Made by a program: the position numbers and the translations under genes. DNA of 64,000 nucleotides from Zasmidium citrigriseum (lineage: Eukaryota; Ascomycota; Dothideomycetes; Mycosphaerellales; Mycosphaerellaceae): NCBI GenBank assembly GCA_002786025.1, contig NHNW01000035.1:186001-250000 (forward strand), read 5' to 3'. Below, in pieces: positions 20,682-32,546 of this stretch; the stretch's first letter is position 1; each line of letters begins with the position of its first letter. Under the pieces are notes generated by a model that was given only the letters and a program-made list of their open reading frames with translations, ran no database searches and was not told the DNA's origin.

Positions 20682-22139
20682 ATGGCAAACTTGCTGAAAT
20701 CTCGAACCGGATGCTTGACCTGCCTGACCCGCAAGAAGAAGTGTGATGAGGCATCGCCGAAATGCACACACTGCCAACGCCTTGGCCTTGCCTGCATCAG
20801 GAGGAGCATCCAAAGTACGACGGCTGTCACTACGACGAATCTGAAGAACAAGTCATCATCGCTTCAGCCCGTTGTTTCGAATGGATATCCGGCGTTTACG
20901 AATCCTATCGAGCATCAGTTATGCCTGGACAGCCCTGGCGTCTTGAATGTACTGGTATCTCGAGACATTGCCGACGAGAGCTTCAAGAATGTTCTTTTGC
21001 TCGGAAGATTCTGCACGCAGAGCAAGCTGGTTCGACAAGCTGTTGTGGCATTTGCAGCCTACGGTCTTCAGGACAAAGGTGACGACTACTACAAGCTTTC
21101 CTTGAAGAGCTATCAAAGTTGCGTATCCGCCCTCCAAGCCACACGAGCTTATGATAGCAGTGACTCAAAAGAGAAGGACTTTGCTATCATAGCAATCATG
21201 TTCCTTGGACTGCTGGAGGTGAGTCCGCCAAGTGCACATCGCATCTACAGGCTAAGCTGTGACCAGGCGCTCTCCCTTGGCGATCCGAGCGCGTCCGTGT
21301 CGCACTTCGAGATGTGTCGGAAACTGCTAGTATCTCGACTTAAGCAAGCGAAGGCGCTTCAAGACTCCGAGTGCGTCAGACTCTACCGAATGGCTGCGGA
21401 ATGCATCATTTACAACTTCGCAAGTTTGTCGCCTTTTCACCAAGCCATTGATCAGGCTGCGAGCAGCTGGGGTGCATCCTTTGAAAGTCTATTCCCTCCG
21501 AACGATCACACCATATCTCCATTCTTGGGCGGCGTCGACTTTCAGGAACTTTATCAAATTATGTTCCTGATGAATGTCGTCCTTCGCCAGCCACACGCGA
21601 ACGAAGACACCTTCCACAATCTCTGGGAGCGATTGAGCGTCCAAGAGAAGAAGGTCGCGGCACTCTACTCTCGGAGATCGGATACGAATCAGGCAAGACT
21701 GTATCGTGCAAAGTATCGACTCACAATTCACTCCTTGAGGATCCATTTGATCAAAATATCACGGCCAACAGCGACGACCACGGATCTCATGGTTCGACTT
21801 TATCTATCGAAAGCAATCGCCATCATCAAAGAGCAGGAGCAATACGAGGCGTGGAACCCAGCTTTGCGGTGGCCCTTGACAATATTAGCATGCGCAAGCC
21901 ACACTGACTCAGATTTCGATCTTGTGATGTCAGCAATGGAAAAGATGATGGTGACACTGGATCAAGCGAATTCGAGACGATTGAAAACTGCCCAAAACAT
22001 TCTGAAGCGCTTCCGCGAAGGAGCTTATGATCTGGTCCCTTCGGACGGCGGCAGCGGGGATGAAAAGCCGGACCAACTGGATTTCTTACTGGAGCCGCGC
22101 AGCCTCGACAACTCCCATGTGGCGGCCAGTGCTGCATGA
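20682..22139 (+). CDS. Zn(II)2Cys6 transcription factor
   Basis: 485 residues from the ATG at 20682, which puts the zinc cluster at the usual N-terminal position (an upstream in-frame start at 20583 would add 33). The cluster is C-x2-C-x6-C-x6-C-x2-C-x6-C: CLTCLTRKKKCDEASPKC followed by THC and LAC. The rest is helical, like the fungal-specific regulatory domain (LLLGRFCTQSKLVRQAVVAF, YYKLSLKSYQSCVSALQ). It should bind DNA in the nucleus; the target genes are unknown. A 48-base stretch at 21219-21266 has a GTGAGT donor, CTGTGAC branch-like site and CAG acceptor and could be an in-frame intron, removing 16 residues. Confidence 0.88.
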   Translation: MANLLKSRTGCLTCLTRKKKCDEASPKCTHCQRLGLACIRRSIQSTTAVTTTNLKNKSSSLQPVVSNGYPAFTNPIEHQLCLDSPGVLNVLVSRDIADESFKNVLLLGRFCTQSKLVRQAVVAFAAYGLQDKGDDYYKLSLKSYQSCVSALQATRAYDSSDSKEKDFAIIAIMFLGLLEVSPPSAHRIYRLSCDQALSLGDPSASVSHFEMCRKLLVSRLKQAKALQDSECVRLYRMAAECIIYNFASLSPFHQAIDQAASSWGASFESLFPPNDHTISPFLGGVDFQELYQIMFLMNVVLRQPHANEDTFHNLWERLSVQEKKVAALYSRRSDTNQARLYRAKYRLTIHSLRIHLIKISRPTATTTDLMVRLYLSKAIAIIKEQEQYEAWNPALRWPLTILACASHTDSDFDLVMSAMEKMMVTLDQANSRRLKTAQNILKRFREGAYDLVPSDGGSGDEKPDQLDFLLEPRSLDNSHVAASAA

Positions 22140-22666
22140 TACCGCAATCGATTGCAACTCAGAGGTAGTTATTTGATTTGCTCATTTATACCAGAACAAT
22201 GATAATGAGTCGGCAAGTTGAGGGCCATGCGATTCTGAAGAAGAATCATTCATGTGGGCGGCCTTCTAATATGACTGGATACGACGAAAACCCTGTGGCG
22301 TTCCCTACTTTTGGCTTCGAGATCCGGAGATCGTCGGCATGCATTAGAGTCGATCAGCTGTTTGAAATGACTGGCGGACCGGACTCCCTTGAAGCGAGGC
22401 GTCGTGCCGTCTCGCGGTCCTACGGTGCGGCAAACCAAACACGGTGCCACGTTACCGACCAGCAAACATCCCTGTGCCCCGATCGACAAGACCACCTCGA
22501 CATTGATCAGAAGCCTCCAAGTAGCTCTGTCTCGCCACGCATCTGGAGTGTTGCGGCCCAATGGTACTCCCTGAGTGTGTCTTTGTTAAAAGTTTATGTA
22601 TAGCCACGCTGATTGATGGAATAGATCTCATCTGATTCCCAAGATCTGGTTACACACAGTAAAGCG
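22140..22666. other. Intergenic, no gene seen
   Basis: Overlapping short frames on both strands, none with a recognisable protein. 3' flank of the zinc-cluster gene. Confidence 0.5.
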
Positions 22667-23113
22667 ATGTCAGACCAACTCAAATGCCCTCGGCGGACAG
22701 TCTCGGAGGCCGATGTTCTTCGTGTTTGTGGACTGAGCCTTGCGAATGAGGCTGATAAGCGCACGTTTCAAGAAATGAAGGCACGTTCGGGCTGCCGGTC
22801 GCTCGAGTCTGAAGGACACCAGCTAATGACGCTATAGACTCACGCTGCCTCTGGCGTTGACAGTTTGTTGTCGTCTCAGATGCTGGTTAGACCAACTGGT
22901 GATGGGCGTCTCGTCAACGCAACGCTCAGCACTGGATACATTCTCAAGGAAGCTGATATGAAGATCACGGTCGCTCGCATCATCAATCAGTCACGCGATG
23001 AAGTAAGGGATGTGTATCGGCGGGCTAACGGGCCTAACGAAGACGAGAGCAATTTTGCTATTAGGAGCTTGCTGTGGCTAGAGATGACGAAACGTGGGAT
23101 ATTTTGCACATGA
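22667..23113 (+). CDS. Candidate small gene with a GC-AG intron, function unknown
   Basis: Exon 1 22667-22780 and exon 2 22838-23113 give 129 residues if a 57-base intron is removed. The intron has a non-standard GC donor (AAG/GCACGT), a strong branch site (CTAATGAC) and a TAG acceptor, and its length is typical. Splicing joins two open frames exactly; without it the frame stops after 56 residues. The product (FQEMK joined to THAASGVDSLL, then RIINQSRDEVRDVYRRANG) is not recognised and has no signal peptide. It stands in a gene-poor stretch. Confidence 0.4.
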
Positions 23114-23885
23114 AAGGCCTGGGCAGAGATTCAGGCTGCACTCAATTCCTCCCGGACTACTTTGTTGATGCCCCTGCTTTGAAAATCAAGATACAAACAG
23201 TGACATGAATTTGATTTGGCGCTACACTCCAATGTTACGCTCCCTGCGCTCTTCGTCTTTAGGATGGATACGGCCACCTAACGGCCCGATAGACGGCATG
23301 GACAGGACACTGAAAGCCGAGACTCCTTACGGCTACCGACATTTGAACAGTCTCGGCATAGCTTGACGAGTTCTTCAGCCATCGCAACCCATCTGCACAC
23401 CTGCGCAATCCAGCAGAGCCGCTCAGAAAGCAGTTACCCTGTTCGTGGAAGTGGCGTCCTTCGCTTCTCGGGGCGATTATCGCATAAGTGGCAAGCCAAT
23501 CAGAGCAGATTCCGCCGTACATAGTGGCGACGTATTCAGCTCTCTCTTGTCTGATATCCGGTATCCCGGCGGCGAGCTCATGACTTGATCTCGTACGGCG
23601 TGACAGCCTGACATTTAAACCTTGGGTGGTTTGTTCGTTAAAGGCAGTTTGTGCGCTACTCAGATCTTCAGCCTTCACCAAAAGACTATACTCTGGACTA
23701 CGAGGCCTCCAAACGTGGTTTTGGCACGATGGAACATTTAAGGCCGAGCCCAGATGGGGCCGTCATGTCGGTAGCATCGACGATACCAAACTCACATTCC
23801 ACGTGCATACTGCCCTGAAACTACCCTTTCTGGTAAGTCAAGTCAGAAGCACTATGCCACATCAATCGATTCCAGCTCCTGACGC
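23114..23885. other. Gene-poor stretch, nothing supported
   Basis: A minus-strand frame at 23259-23681 lacks recognisable features. No repeats seen by eye. Confidence 0.5.
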
Positions 23886-24116
23886 ATGTACGAGCCAATC
23901 ACAGAATCGACCATGTGCTACGCAACCCTCGTCACCTGGGAGAAATGCGGACACTTCCAAGTCGTCCATCAGATGTGTTCTACGGCGGAGAAGAGGAATC
24001 CACCGGCTTTTTGCAAGACGGCTCATGAGCCTGCTGCTACGGATCTTGATGCGAGTCATGGGGTTTGTCCGGATGTGAAGAAGCATCCTATGGTTAAGGG
24101 GGCGAAGGGTCGTTGA
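23886..24116 (+). CDS. Small Cys/His-rich fungal protein
   Basis: 76 residues. The core MCYATLVTWEKCGHFQVVHQ, with later single Cys residues, fits a widespread type of small fungal protein that opens MC-Y and has CGH followed by spaced Cys, possibly a zinc-binding knuckle. No signal peptide. An in-frame Met at 23913 gives the more usual start. Function unknown. Confidence 0.45.
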   Translation: MYEPITESTMCYATLVTWEKCGHFQVVHQMCSTAEKRNPPAFCKTAHEPAATDLDASHGVCPDVKKHPMVKGAKGR

Positions 24117-24437
24117 ATGGGAAGACGTTGGCGGGGGGAATTGGGCAGATAGGGGCTGGCGTTAGGGATCAGGAAGCACTCGCTACGGAGTATGTGTAAC
24201 AAGGGTGTGATGCAGTTAGTATCACTCTCCTTCAAACGTCAGGCTGTATGATGACAAGCACATCTTGGCAAAAAGAGTATCAACGAGCTCTCGTGCCTCC
24301 TTTGTATCGAAAATCAAGGCATGGATGCGGTCTCGCTACCTCCTTTGCTGTTAGCCTTGACTGTAATCACATGCTCGTTCTCTCGGGCCAACAGGATCAA
24401 ATACGGATTCAAAGTTGTATCCTTTCAACAACGAAAA

Positions 24438-24650
24438 GGGGGCCTGGTCTAATGGTATGGCACTCTTTCGCACTGCTATTAGGGACTGTATCAGTCCCTC
24501 GCCGCGCGAAACGCGCTGGCGTTGTGCCGTGCGGAGGAGAGATACTGGTTCGACTGCGGCGACCTCCGGCAAGCATTTTGATCTCACATCGATGTAATCG
24601 ATTCCTTCAGTGCCACGTTGGTGATCAGCAGACGAAGCTTTTTTTTTTTT
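24438..24650 (+). ncRNA. Dispersed, decayed copy of the tRNA-like Pol III element
   Basis: Plus strand: GGGGGCC (24438-24444) followed by A box TGGTCTAATGG (24445-24455), then GAGATACTGGTTCGACTGCGG containing a B-box-like word at 24547-24557; a run of twelve T ends the element (24639-24650). The words TATTAG and GATACTGGTTCGACT match array copy 2, and GGTGATCAGCA shortly before the T run resembles the array acceptor strand GGTCAGCA. T-stem pairing is broken and extra sequence separates the B box from the 3' acceptor, so this copy looks degenerate. Confidence 0.5.
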
Positions 24651-24767
24651 GCAATTCGAATCCTGGTTGACCATGTTCAGAGCCATCTCGCGTTTCGTGT
24701 CCGGTGAGACAAGGCTGTCTGATCACGCAGATGCCATCAATACCTTTCAATAGCGCCAATCCGACTC

Positions 24768-27700
24768 TCAAGCCTGATTCCAATCCTTCCCAACCATCTT
24801 CGTATCAAAGAACTCCTCCGAAAGCCGACTCGGCTTACACCTGATCCCATCTCCTTGCAGCTCACCCACATTGAACACACTCTGTTTTCCACCAGCATAC
24901 CCACCAATCTCGAACATCCGCTGCAGACAAGTCTTCGCATGCCCCTCATCGATCCGATCAAAAGTCGCCGAGATTTCCGCCTCCGTGCGAGGATTCTGAT
25001 CCTGCGCAGCCTTCGGATCAGGGTAGAAGATGGGGTCTACCTTCGATTCAAGCATCCACTGATGGGGATCTTCGCGCATCCAGGACGTTAGGCGCGTGAG
25101 GTTTGTGCTTTCTGGAGGATGGCCGTCGTAGCAGTCGTGGTGGTATTGGGAGGTGTTGACGGGGAGTTCAGGGCCCACTGGATCGGGCTGCGGGAGGGAG
25201 AGGTTTAGTGCGACGACCAGTGGACGGGTGGCGTTTTCGGAGGAGAGGAGGGAGGGGTTGGTGTTTGGGTTGGAGGTTGCGCCGGCGAGGATGGAGTTTA
25301 TGATTGATTGCATGGGGTCTGAGGCAAGCGCTGGTGTCGTGGCACCGTCATCTGTGGAGAGAAAGTTAGAGTTCTGAGTGTTCGGGAAGGGGTAAGGCGA
25401 TGCTTACATTTCCCCCAAATGGCTGATGGCAAGTTCTTCACGACAACGTCGTGCCGCATCTGCAGATATTTCGGCGGGTCTGCAGATGTATGCTGGATCG
25501 TAATCTCGAGAATTGAGCTCACGCCGTTAGCAACATGCATCGGCTGCATGTAAATGTCCTTGTAGGCGTCTCCCAAACTTTGGACATCACCATTGTTGAG
25601 TTTGAATTTCTGGATGGGAAACATGCTCGTCACACTCAAGGCCAGCTTGAGACTGTCAACACTCCATGTTGCGGCTTGGGTGGTGTGTATATCGCCTTGG
25701 TCGCCGGTACTACTCTGCAAGCCCTGCGTCGTCTTGATATCGAGCATGGACTTTTCGGCCTCGTCTTCTTTCCTTTGTTGAATCATCGCTTTGAAACCTG
25801 GCCAGGACAGAGCAGGGGGCACGCTGCTATTCTCGTTTCCGAAGTGGACGTCAAAGGCAAAAATGGTCCAGTCGACGTGCACTACTCCGGCGACTGGAGG
25901 GCCATGCAGATGCAACTCCGCGTCCATATCGACATGGAAAGTGCTTTTGTTGGTTAGCTATTCCTGTTCTCCACGTTGTAGAGCAAGGACTTGACTTACT
26001 GGCTAAACCATCCCCAGCCCAAAGTCACGCTAGCTTTGACATGAATCCCTACATCAGCCATGAAATAGAGAGGATTAAAATTCAGAAGCAGATCCGCAAA
26101 CGCATGCAGAGAAGCAAATAGACGTCCACTGTGGTACACCATGTCCACCACAAGTCCCGCCATAGCGCATTTGGGCGTGACGGCGAAGTAGGCGCCTCCG
26201 TAGATCGAGATGCTGTCGTCGTAATGCCATTCTATGCCCACTCGCGAAGGCGCTGGAGGGTAGTGAGTGGGGACTTTGAATTGGGGGTGGAATCCACCGA
26301 GACCTGGATATCATCGTCAGCAAATCAAGTAGCCACTGTCATCATCTGTGCGATCAACATACTGAAGAACCAATCGCCATTATGCCCAGAACCTTCAAAC
26401 CAGTAGCAAAGGGCAAAACCGCCCCTGAGTTTGCACTGTTTACTCAGCAGAAACGAAGCATCCGTCAACTCGCCCTGGACGACAAGCGTCCCTTTGGCAA
26501 AATCAACAGAAGCTGAAATGCCCAGGTCGACTTGGGCGAGGATCGCATCCGTATTGCCCTTTGCGTCGAGAGGGAAGCTTGCCTTACACTCGGCAAAGAT
26601 ACCAATGATGATATCGTCTGGTTTGATATCAACGACGAGCACGGCACCGACAGTAAATGCTTGCACAAGTTTCGCAGTGAGGCCCGCCGCGAACCAGAGA
26701 GGACCATCGGAGGGGCTGAACCAAGGCAGACCCGATGTGGGCTTGACAAGGCTCTGCAGAATCTGCAGGGCGTCGGATCCATTGGTCTCGTCCTTGAGGA
26801 ACGGAAACTGAGTGACCTCTTGTACCTTCGGCAAACGAATATCAGAATGATATCCAAAGCCAGCGGTCAGACCAGAGAGCTCCCCGAGTTCGAGTTCCAC
26901 GAACGGCCCATCAAGTTTGGCAAACACAAAAATGCTCTCGAAAGTCTTGTTCGTGGCAGGATTCGTCACTTTGCCGTAGTAGCCCCCAGCAAGGAAAGCA
27001 TAGGGATCGACTTCGATTGCAAGTCCGCCCATGTATTCATCTAGTGTTGCAGTCTTCTTGTGGTGGAGAAGCCCAGCGACACTGATAGGCTTTTGTGTGA
27101 ATTCTAGCCCTGCCCCTGCGATGAGCAGCTCGAAGCCTTCCAGGTCGAATTCCTTGAGCTTGGCTTGGAATTTTGATACCGGGAATCGCACGCCAAAACC
27201 TTCGAGCGAACCAGCCAATGGACCTAGTTTGATACGGGCATCGAAAGTGATCTGAATCTTTGATGTCGCTTCATCGAAGGTGAGGGAGATTCCACTGATA
27301 GACAGGCTGTTACCGACTTGCTTGTTGAGCGTTCCTGTGCCGGCATCGGTGCTGACGGTTGGTGTCACTTCAGCAGCAGATGGGTCAGAAGAAGCCGGGT
27401 CGGGGGCATTTGAAGCACCGCCAGCATTGCCGTTCCCGGCAGCCTGAGTCTTCTTGCCAAAGACATAGTCCACGATCGCTGTGGCAGATGTCGTTTGCTC
27501 ATCAGTGATGATGAGATGGCAGCCTTGCGCAAGGATGGTGTCATTGCCCGGAGATTTCGCTTCGAGCAGATTAGCGTCTGTCGTCGCGCCTCGTGGATCC
27601 TTCCAGGCAAGAGGAAGCTGGTGCAAAGCCTGCAAGGCAGAATCTACAGCTTCAACCTCCGAGCGTAGGATATCATGGCTCACCCAGACCAGTTCCATCG

Positions 27701-30700
27701 CGCCGAACGGAGCCCTGAATTCGGGTAAAGTCGGTATCGAGAGGCTAGGAAGGTCGGCATACGTGACTCTGAACAGACGCTTTGTCAATGGGAGCATGCC
27801 GGTTCCAGATTCAGAGATCTGCAGGTACGTGAAGGACAAGTCCCCGTTGTCCTTGTCCCCGATCGTTACGCCGAGAGAGAAGACCACGAAGTTCGTTCCA
27901 GCACTCGAGGAGTGCTTTGCACAATCGAGAGAGATTTTACTGGAGCCGGCGATATTCAGGGATATCTCTGCAAGGAAAGGAGGCAGGTCTTGTGCCAGAG
28001 ATGGCGAAATCTCAGAAAGAACGCTGCCAATCGTCCTTGGTCGAAGCGCGGTGTGGTGTGTCTCGTCAAAAGCTGCCGATGCCGTAAGGAGCCACGCACC
28101 AGGGGCACTTGCTGTCTTGCCATAGCTGTAAGATAGGTGCAGTTCAAACGTATCGATAATCACCGTGCCAGTAATGTCAAAGTTGACGCCAACATCGCCG
28201 CTTCCATAAGTGTACTCGACTTCCAGCAATGGGATCTTGATCAGACGCATCATTCCCATGACAGCATCACGGTCGTCAACGTGGAAGAATTGGTCCAAGT
28301 GCGCAAACGTGATGTTTTCGAGCACGAATTCACTCTGGAAACCACTAGAGCTCGAGGTTTTCCTGGTTGAGAGCTCGACAAATGCACTGGCATCGCCAAG
28401 TGCAGAATCGCTGATAGAAGGTCGCAGGACGACTGTTGCATCGAAATCGAATTCGAACGTCTTCTTTTGCACATCGTACTGGATGAAAGTCCTCGCACCT
28501 GTCATGGACAGCCTTGGGCCGGTACGTTTCGTTCCTGGAATGGAACCGACGGTGGTTTTCATAGACACAACATCACTGCCAAGTGTGATGCGAAGCAATG
28601 TCAGCCTGGTCGGTACCTGGGAGTCCGGATGGATCTCACTTGGTAGTTGAGCAGTGTGTGACCCTCTACTGAATAGATGTGGCAGCGACATGAAGTACTG
28701 AGGATTCTTCGTCGACGACTGCAAAGGTGGAATGAGACTGGCGCCAGGATTGAGTCTCTGCAGTGCAGCCTTGGTGGCGGAGGTATGTGGCCAGAGCCCT
28801 CCGGCGACACTGAAACTACTCGTATTGCCGCTAGATGATCGGGAGAAGAGTAGCTGAAGGGGAACCTGTCTCGTGGTGTTTGATGGTACCACGCCCCAAT
28901 CGACTCTTGCTTCAAGTGTCAGGGAGATCAAAGAGAAATTCCATTTCGCATTGTCGGCGGCGCGATCGATCACGAGGCGGAACTCGCGGATCTCAAAGTC
29001 GTCGGTGATGTTCTGCAGCCAACTGCGCGTATTTGTGCCGTTGTCGTTGTCGGTGCCACTCTGGCCGCCGAACAGCGCTGTGATGCCGGTCTCGGCCCCG
29101 ATCCAGCCAAGAACATCATGTATGACCTGTCCTGCTCCCACAGGCTGCCCATTTGTATCATCAGGCAAAGGCCTAAGGTCAATGACCACCTCGTTGAGTC
29201 GTCTCGTAGGCGTGTCGTCAGGCGTTGTCTCGTATGAGCATTGAAAGTAGGCTTGACATCGAGTGGAGAGCGTCTTTGTGGCATCTTTCAGTTGTATCAA
29301 GGTGCTGCTGCATATCTCGCTTTGCGACATTGCATAGGTGTCGCCGCGATGGCTGTTCGGGTCCGGGGAGCCTCCTGCTACGGGTGACTGGCATTCTACG
29401 GTTTGTCTCCAGGTGCGTCGTCCTGAGAGCTTGAGCCCAACGAATTCACAATACTTGAAAGGGAGGAAGTCCAGGAGGAAGGGGGCCTCGGTTGATCCCG
29501 GAGTGGAAGCCATAGCGAGTCGCAAAGTGGTCTGGTATTCCAAGGTAGGGTAGAACCAAAGACCGTTCACATCGGAGGAGTCCTGCGTCATGAGACATTT
29601 CGAGTTCACAAAGGGTGGCAAAGGCACATCGAGAATGTTGCAGATATCCTGCGTGCTCAAGGCACCAGTGACAGACCCAAGCCCACACACCACTCCGGGG
29701 CCATAAAGCAGCATTCCGGTGCTGTTGACCATTCTGTCGGCGATAGTCTGTTCAACATTAAAGGCTGTCCGGATGGTCCCATTGTCGGATTTGAAGCTTA
29801 GATGTTTTCCAGGCTCTGAAGCTAGTTCGATTTCCAAAGACTGAAGGAACTTCTCGTCGCTTGAGCCATGCAGAGTAACCTTGGTCAGGCCTTTACCCTC
29901 GACGGAGGGGAGAAGCTGATCGAACCACATCGACAAGTCGCTGTGAGGGCTCACCAGGGCGGACCAGTTCGTTGATGTATCTGTAGCAGCGTCCAGAACA
30001 ACTTTGCCTTCGACCAAGGCTGCCACAAAGTCATCGAACGCAACGTCCGACGCAGCGACCTTGAGGCTATCGCCGGCCAGCAAGCTGTCAGACGGCACAA
30101 TGCTTTTCACAGATGATCTGACCGAGGAGGTAAGAAGTACTCGTGGTCGGATTGGAGCCCGGTCTGGCTCGTGCTCGGCCATCAAAATGTTGACTGGGAC
30201 AGGTGACGGCGCGGAATCGTCTGTCTCGTCATACGGTGGCTCGTCGATTTGGGCAGCTATCAGCGCCGCCTCGCTCTTGCTGTCGAGCACCGCATCACAT
30301 TGACGAGGCGTGGGTGCCTCATTCCGCCGTTTACGAGCCGCCGTGTCCTGATTCCCAGCTCCAACCATCATAGAGAAGACAGTGTTCGTCACAACCTTCT
30401 TCCGTGGTACCCCATAGCGTTTGTATGAGTCCGGCAAGCGGACTACGGAGTTGTCCGTAAGTCTGTATTCAAAATCGCCCATCGGAGACCACGGCCATCT
30501 CTGGTTGGTGTACCTGATACGCATGTTGCGCAACTCTTTCAATTCAGTCTGGTCCATCACACTCTCCATGATATCCTGGTCCGTGCTTAATTTGAACGGG
30601 TAATATCGATAATCGACTATGCCATTCCGCGTGCTCCAAATGTTCTCGATGTGCGGCGCGAGTGCAGCAAAAGGTTTGATGATGGCGTCTTCAGCTGTCG

Positions 30701-32546
30701 AATCCTTGACCATTTTTTCTGCCTTGTCGAGTTCAGGTTTGAGCCCAGAGGTCTTATTGCGTTTTTGACGTAGGTCCAGAGAAGTATCTGCTTGTATTGC
30801 TGCAATTTGGTCCTTCACCTCCTTCAGTTTCTGTACAGCCTCCGCTGACGGCTCAGCGACTGTGTCCTTGTCTGCTTGCAATATCCGCGCCAGTGGGTCT
30901 GAACTTGTCGATCCAGCATACACGGACTTGAAGAGGGCCTTGAGTGAGTCCAGGTATGCCTGCGATGCTTCTCTGTCGGGTTTCGATTTAATCTTTTGGA
31001 TCCGCTCCTCGATATAACGTTGAATGTCATTAGCTTTGTCGCCAGCGCGAGTGTATCGTACGCTGTCTTTGTCATCATAAGTCTTGCCGAGATAGTACGG
31101 ATAGCATAGCTGCAGGTCCAGTCAGTGAAGCAGCTTTTGGCGTGATCTATGGCTGGTACATGAATGTACTTACGGCATCTGTCCTTTGTCAGCGTCGCAA
31201 GGCAAATTCTACGAAATGTGGATAACTTACGAATGCGCTGTCTAATCGGCAGATTGCCGTCTGTTGTTCTGAACCATGCGTCGAGCCAGGTCAACAAATA
31301 GTGCGCTAAAGCCTGTTAGCAAGACGGCTGAGTCGTGTCTTCTGCGCAGCTTACTTGGGTGGGCAAATTGGTATCCAGGAGACATCAGATAATAGACAGG
31401 GTTCGTCTGCTTGATGAGACTAATCGACGTTCCTCTTCTGCTTCCATGATGGCCAACTTTGAGGACGTCGAAACGCAGTTGCTCTTTCGAAGCTTTGAGC
31501 CATTTGACCATGCACTCATCATTCTTGAATTCACTGTCACCATTGGCGTAAATCGAAATTCGTCGGGAAGAATTCCCCACAGCGGGCCAAGCTATGATGC
31601 TGATAAGTGAGTTATCATTTGGCGTTCGCTTGTTCGGCTGTTCATCAATGACGAGAATGCTTATTCCCTTTTTATTGATGTCGTAGCCACCGACAAGCTT
31701 GCCCTGCGAGCCCACGATGTACATGCCAGGGGCACCGGCCCAGTCCTTCGAATCCGGTCCTTTGCTGGGGTCGTTCTCGTCCATGAGTGTTTCTAGATCC
31801 GTGAGTTGGTCCCAAGTCTTCTCGGGGGTCTTCGTCCTGTATCTTCCCGTAAACACGTTGACGCCAAGTGCCAGCTGCGCGCAGGCTATACATTTCGCCA
31901 CGGGCTCAGGCAGATGATCTGATCGCTTGTCTTTGTTGATATGCGGTCTCACGCGATAGTACAGGTTGAACTCCTTCTCTGCGTCGCTGAAGGTTTCCTG
32001 ATCTGGAGCGACAAGATAGCTCTGGCCGCGACCAGTCTCTGGCCAATCGAGCCCTTTTGGTGCCTGTGCGGCTCCACGACCTTTGGCTTTCGTGGTGTTC
32101 CAACATTGACAGTAAAGGCGAGTCAGCGGCGTTGTTCCGTTGTACTTGAAGCAGGCGATCTTCTTGTCCGTGGTCGAATAGCCATACCGGGTACCGTGCT
32201 TCAGGAGGCAGTCGTCGTAGTGACAGAACTGCCTATAGTGATCCTCGTGCCAGTGCGTCATGATCACAGCATCAAATTGAAGCAGAGGGCCAACATTGCC
32301 GTATTCCCTTTCGATCTGTTGCATGGTCTGTCGGAGGTTCTCGAGCATGCTGGAGCCTTGGCCAGCGTCCATCAGTACAGCGGCTCGCACTTCGCCACGA
32401 ACGGACCAGTTCTTCTGGTCCACGCGCAGCCTGGACTTCTCATTGCCGTCCACCAGCAGGTAGATTGCGGCCTCTCCCTCGCCGTCATGGCTTCCGTTGA
32501 TCTGGAAGTGGTCGACCTTCCAGATCGGCGGTTCAGAGCTGGTCAT
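24768..32546 (-). CDS. Giant ComEC-like metallo-beta-lactamase / DUF6603 fusion protein
   Basis: Seven exons (32546-31355, 31305-31231, 31178-31174, 31109-26363, 26303-26000, 25943-25408, 25351-24768) encode 2480 residues; introns are 49-64 bases and exon 3 is 5 bases. Residues 1-420 are a metallo-beta-lactamase fold of the ComEC/Rec2 type: DAGQGS, metal-binding HWHEDH at 98-103, Asp337 in NGDSE, VGHHGS at 364-369 and HPTHYLLTWLDAWF. A charged helical linker follows, then a very long beta-rich region. The part around residues 1650-2250 has the marks I know from DUF6603: GDWFFSLGGFHPQF at the exon 4/5 junction and SISIYGGAYFAVTP. No signal peptide. It is divergent from two other giant genes and probably works with them; the biochemical role is unknown. 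Metal residues are intact, so hydrolytic activity is plausible. Confidence 0.88.

Noticed and set aside
20682..22139. Zinc-cluster regulator plus monooxygenase as a secondary-metabolite cluster
   Set aside because: They are 3.6 kb apart with unrelated genes between them, and no synthase, transporter or other tailoring enzyme is present.
23259..23681. 140-codon minus-strand frame in the gene-poor stretch
   Set aside because: No conserved pattern, no splice context, average composition of non-coding sequence.
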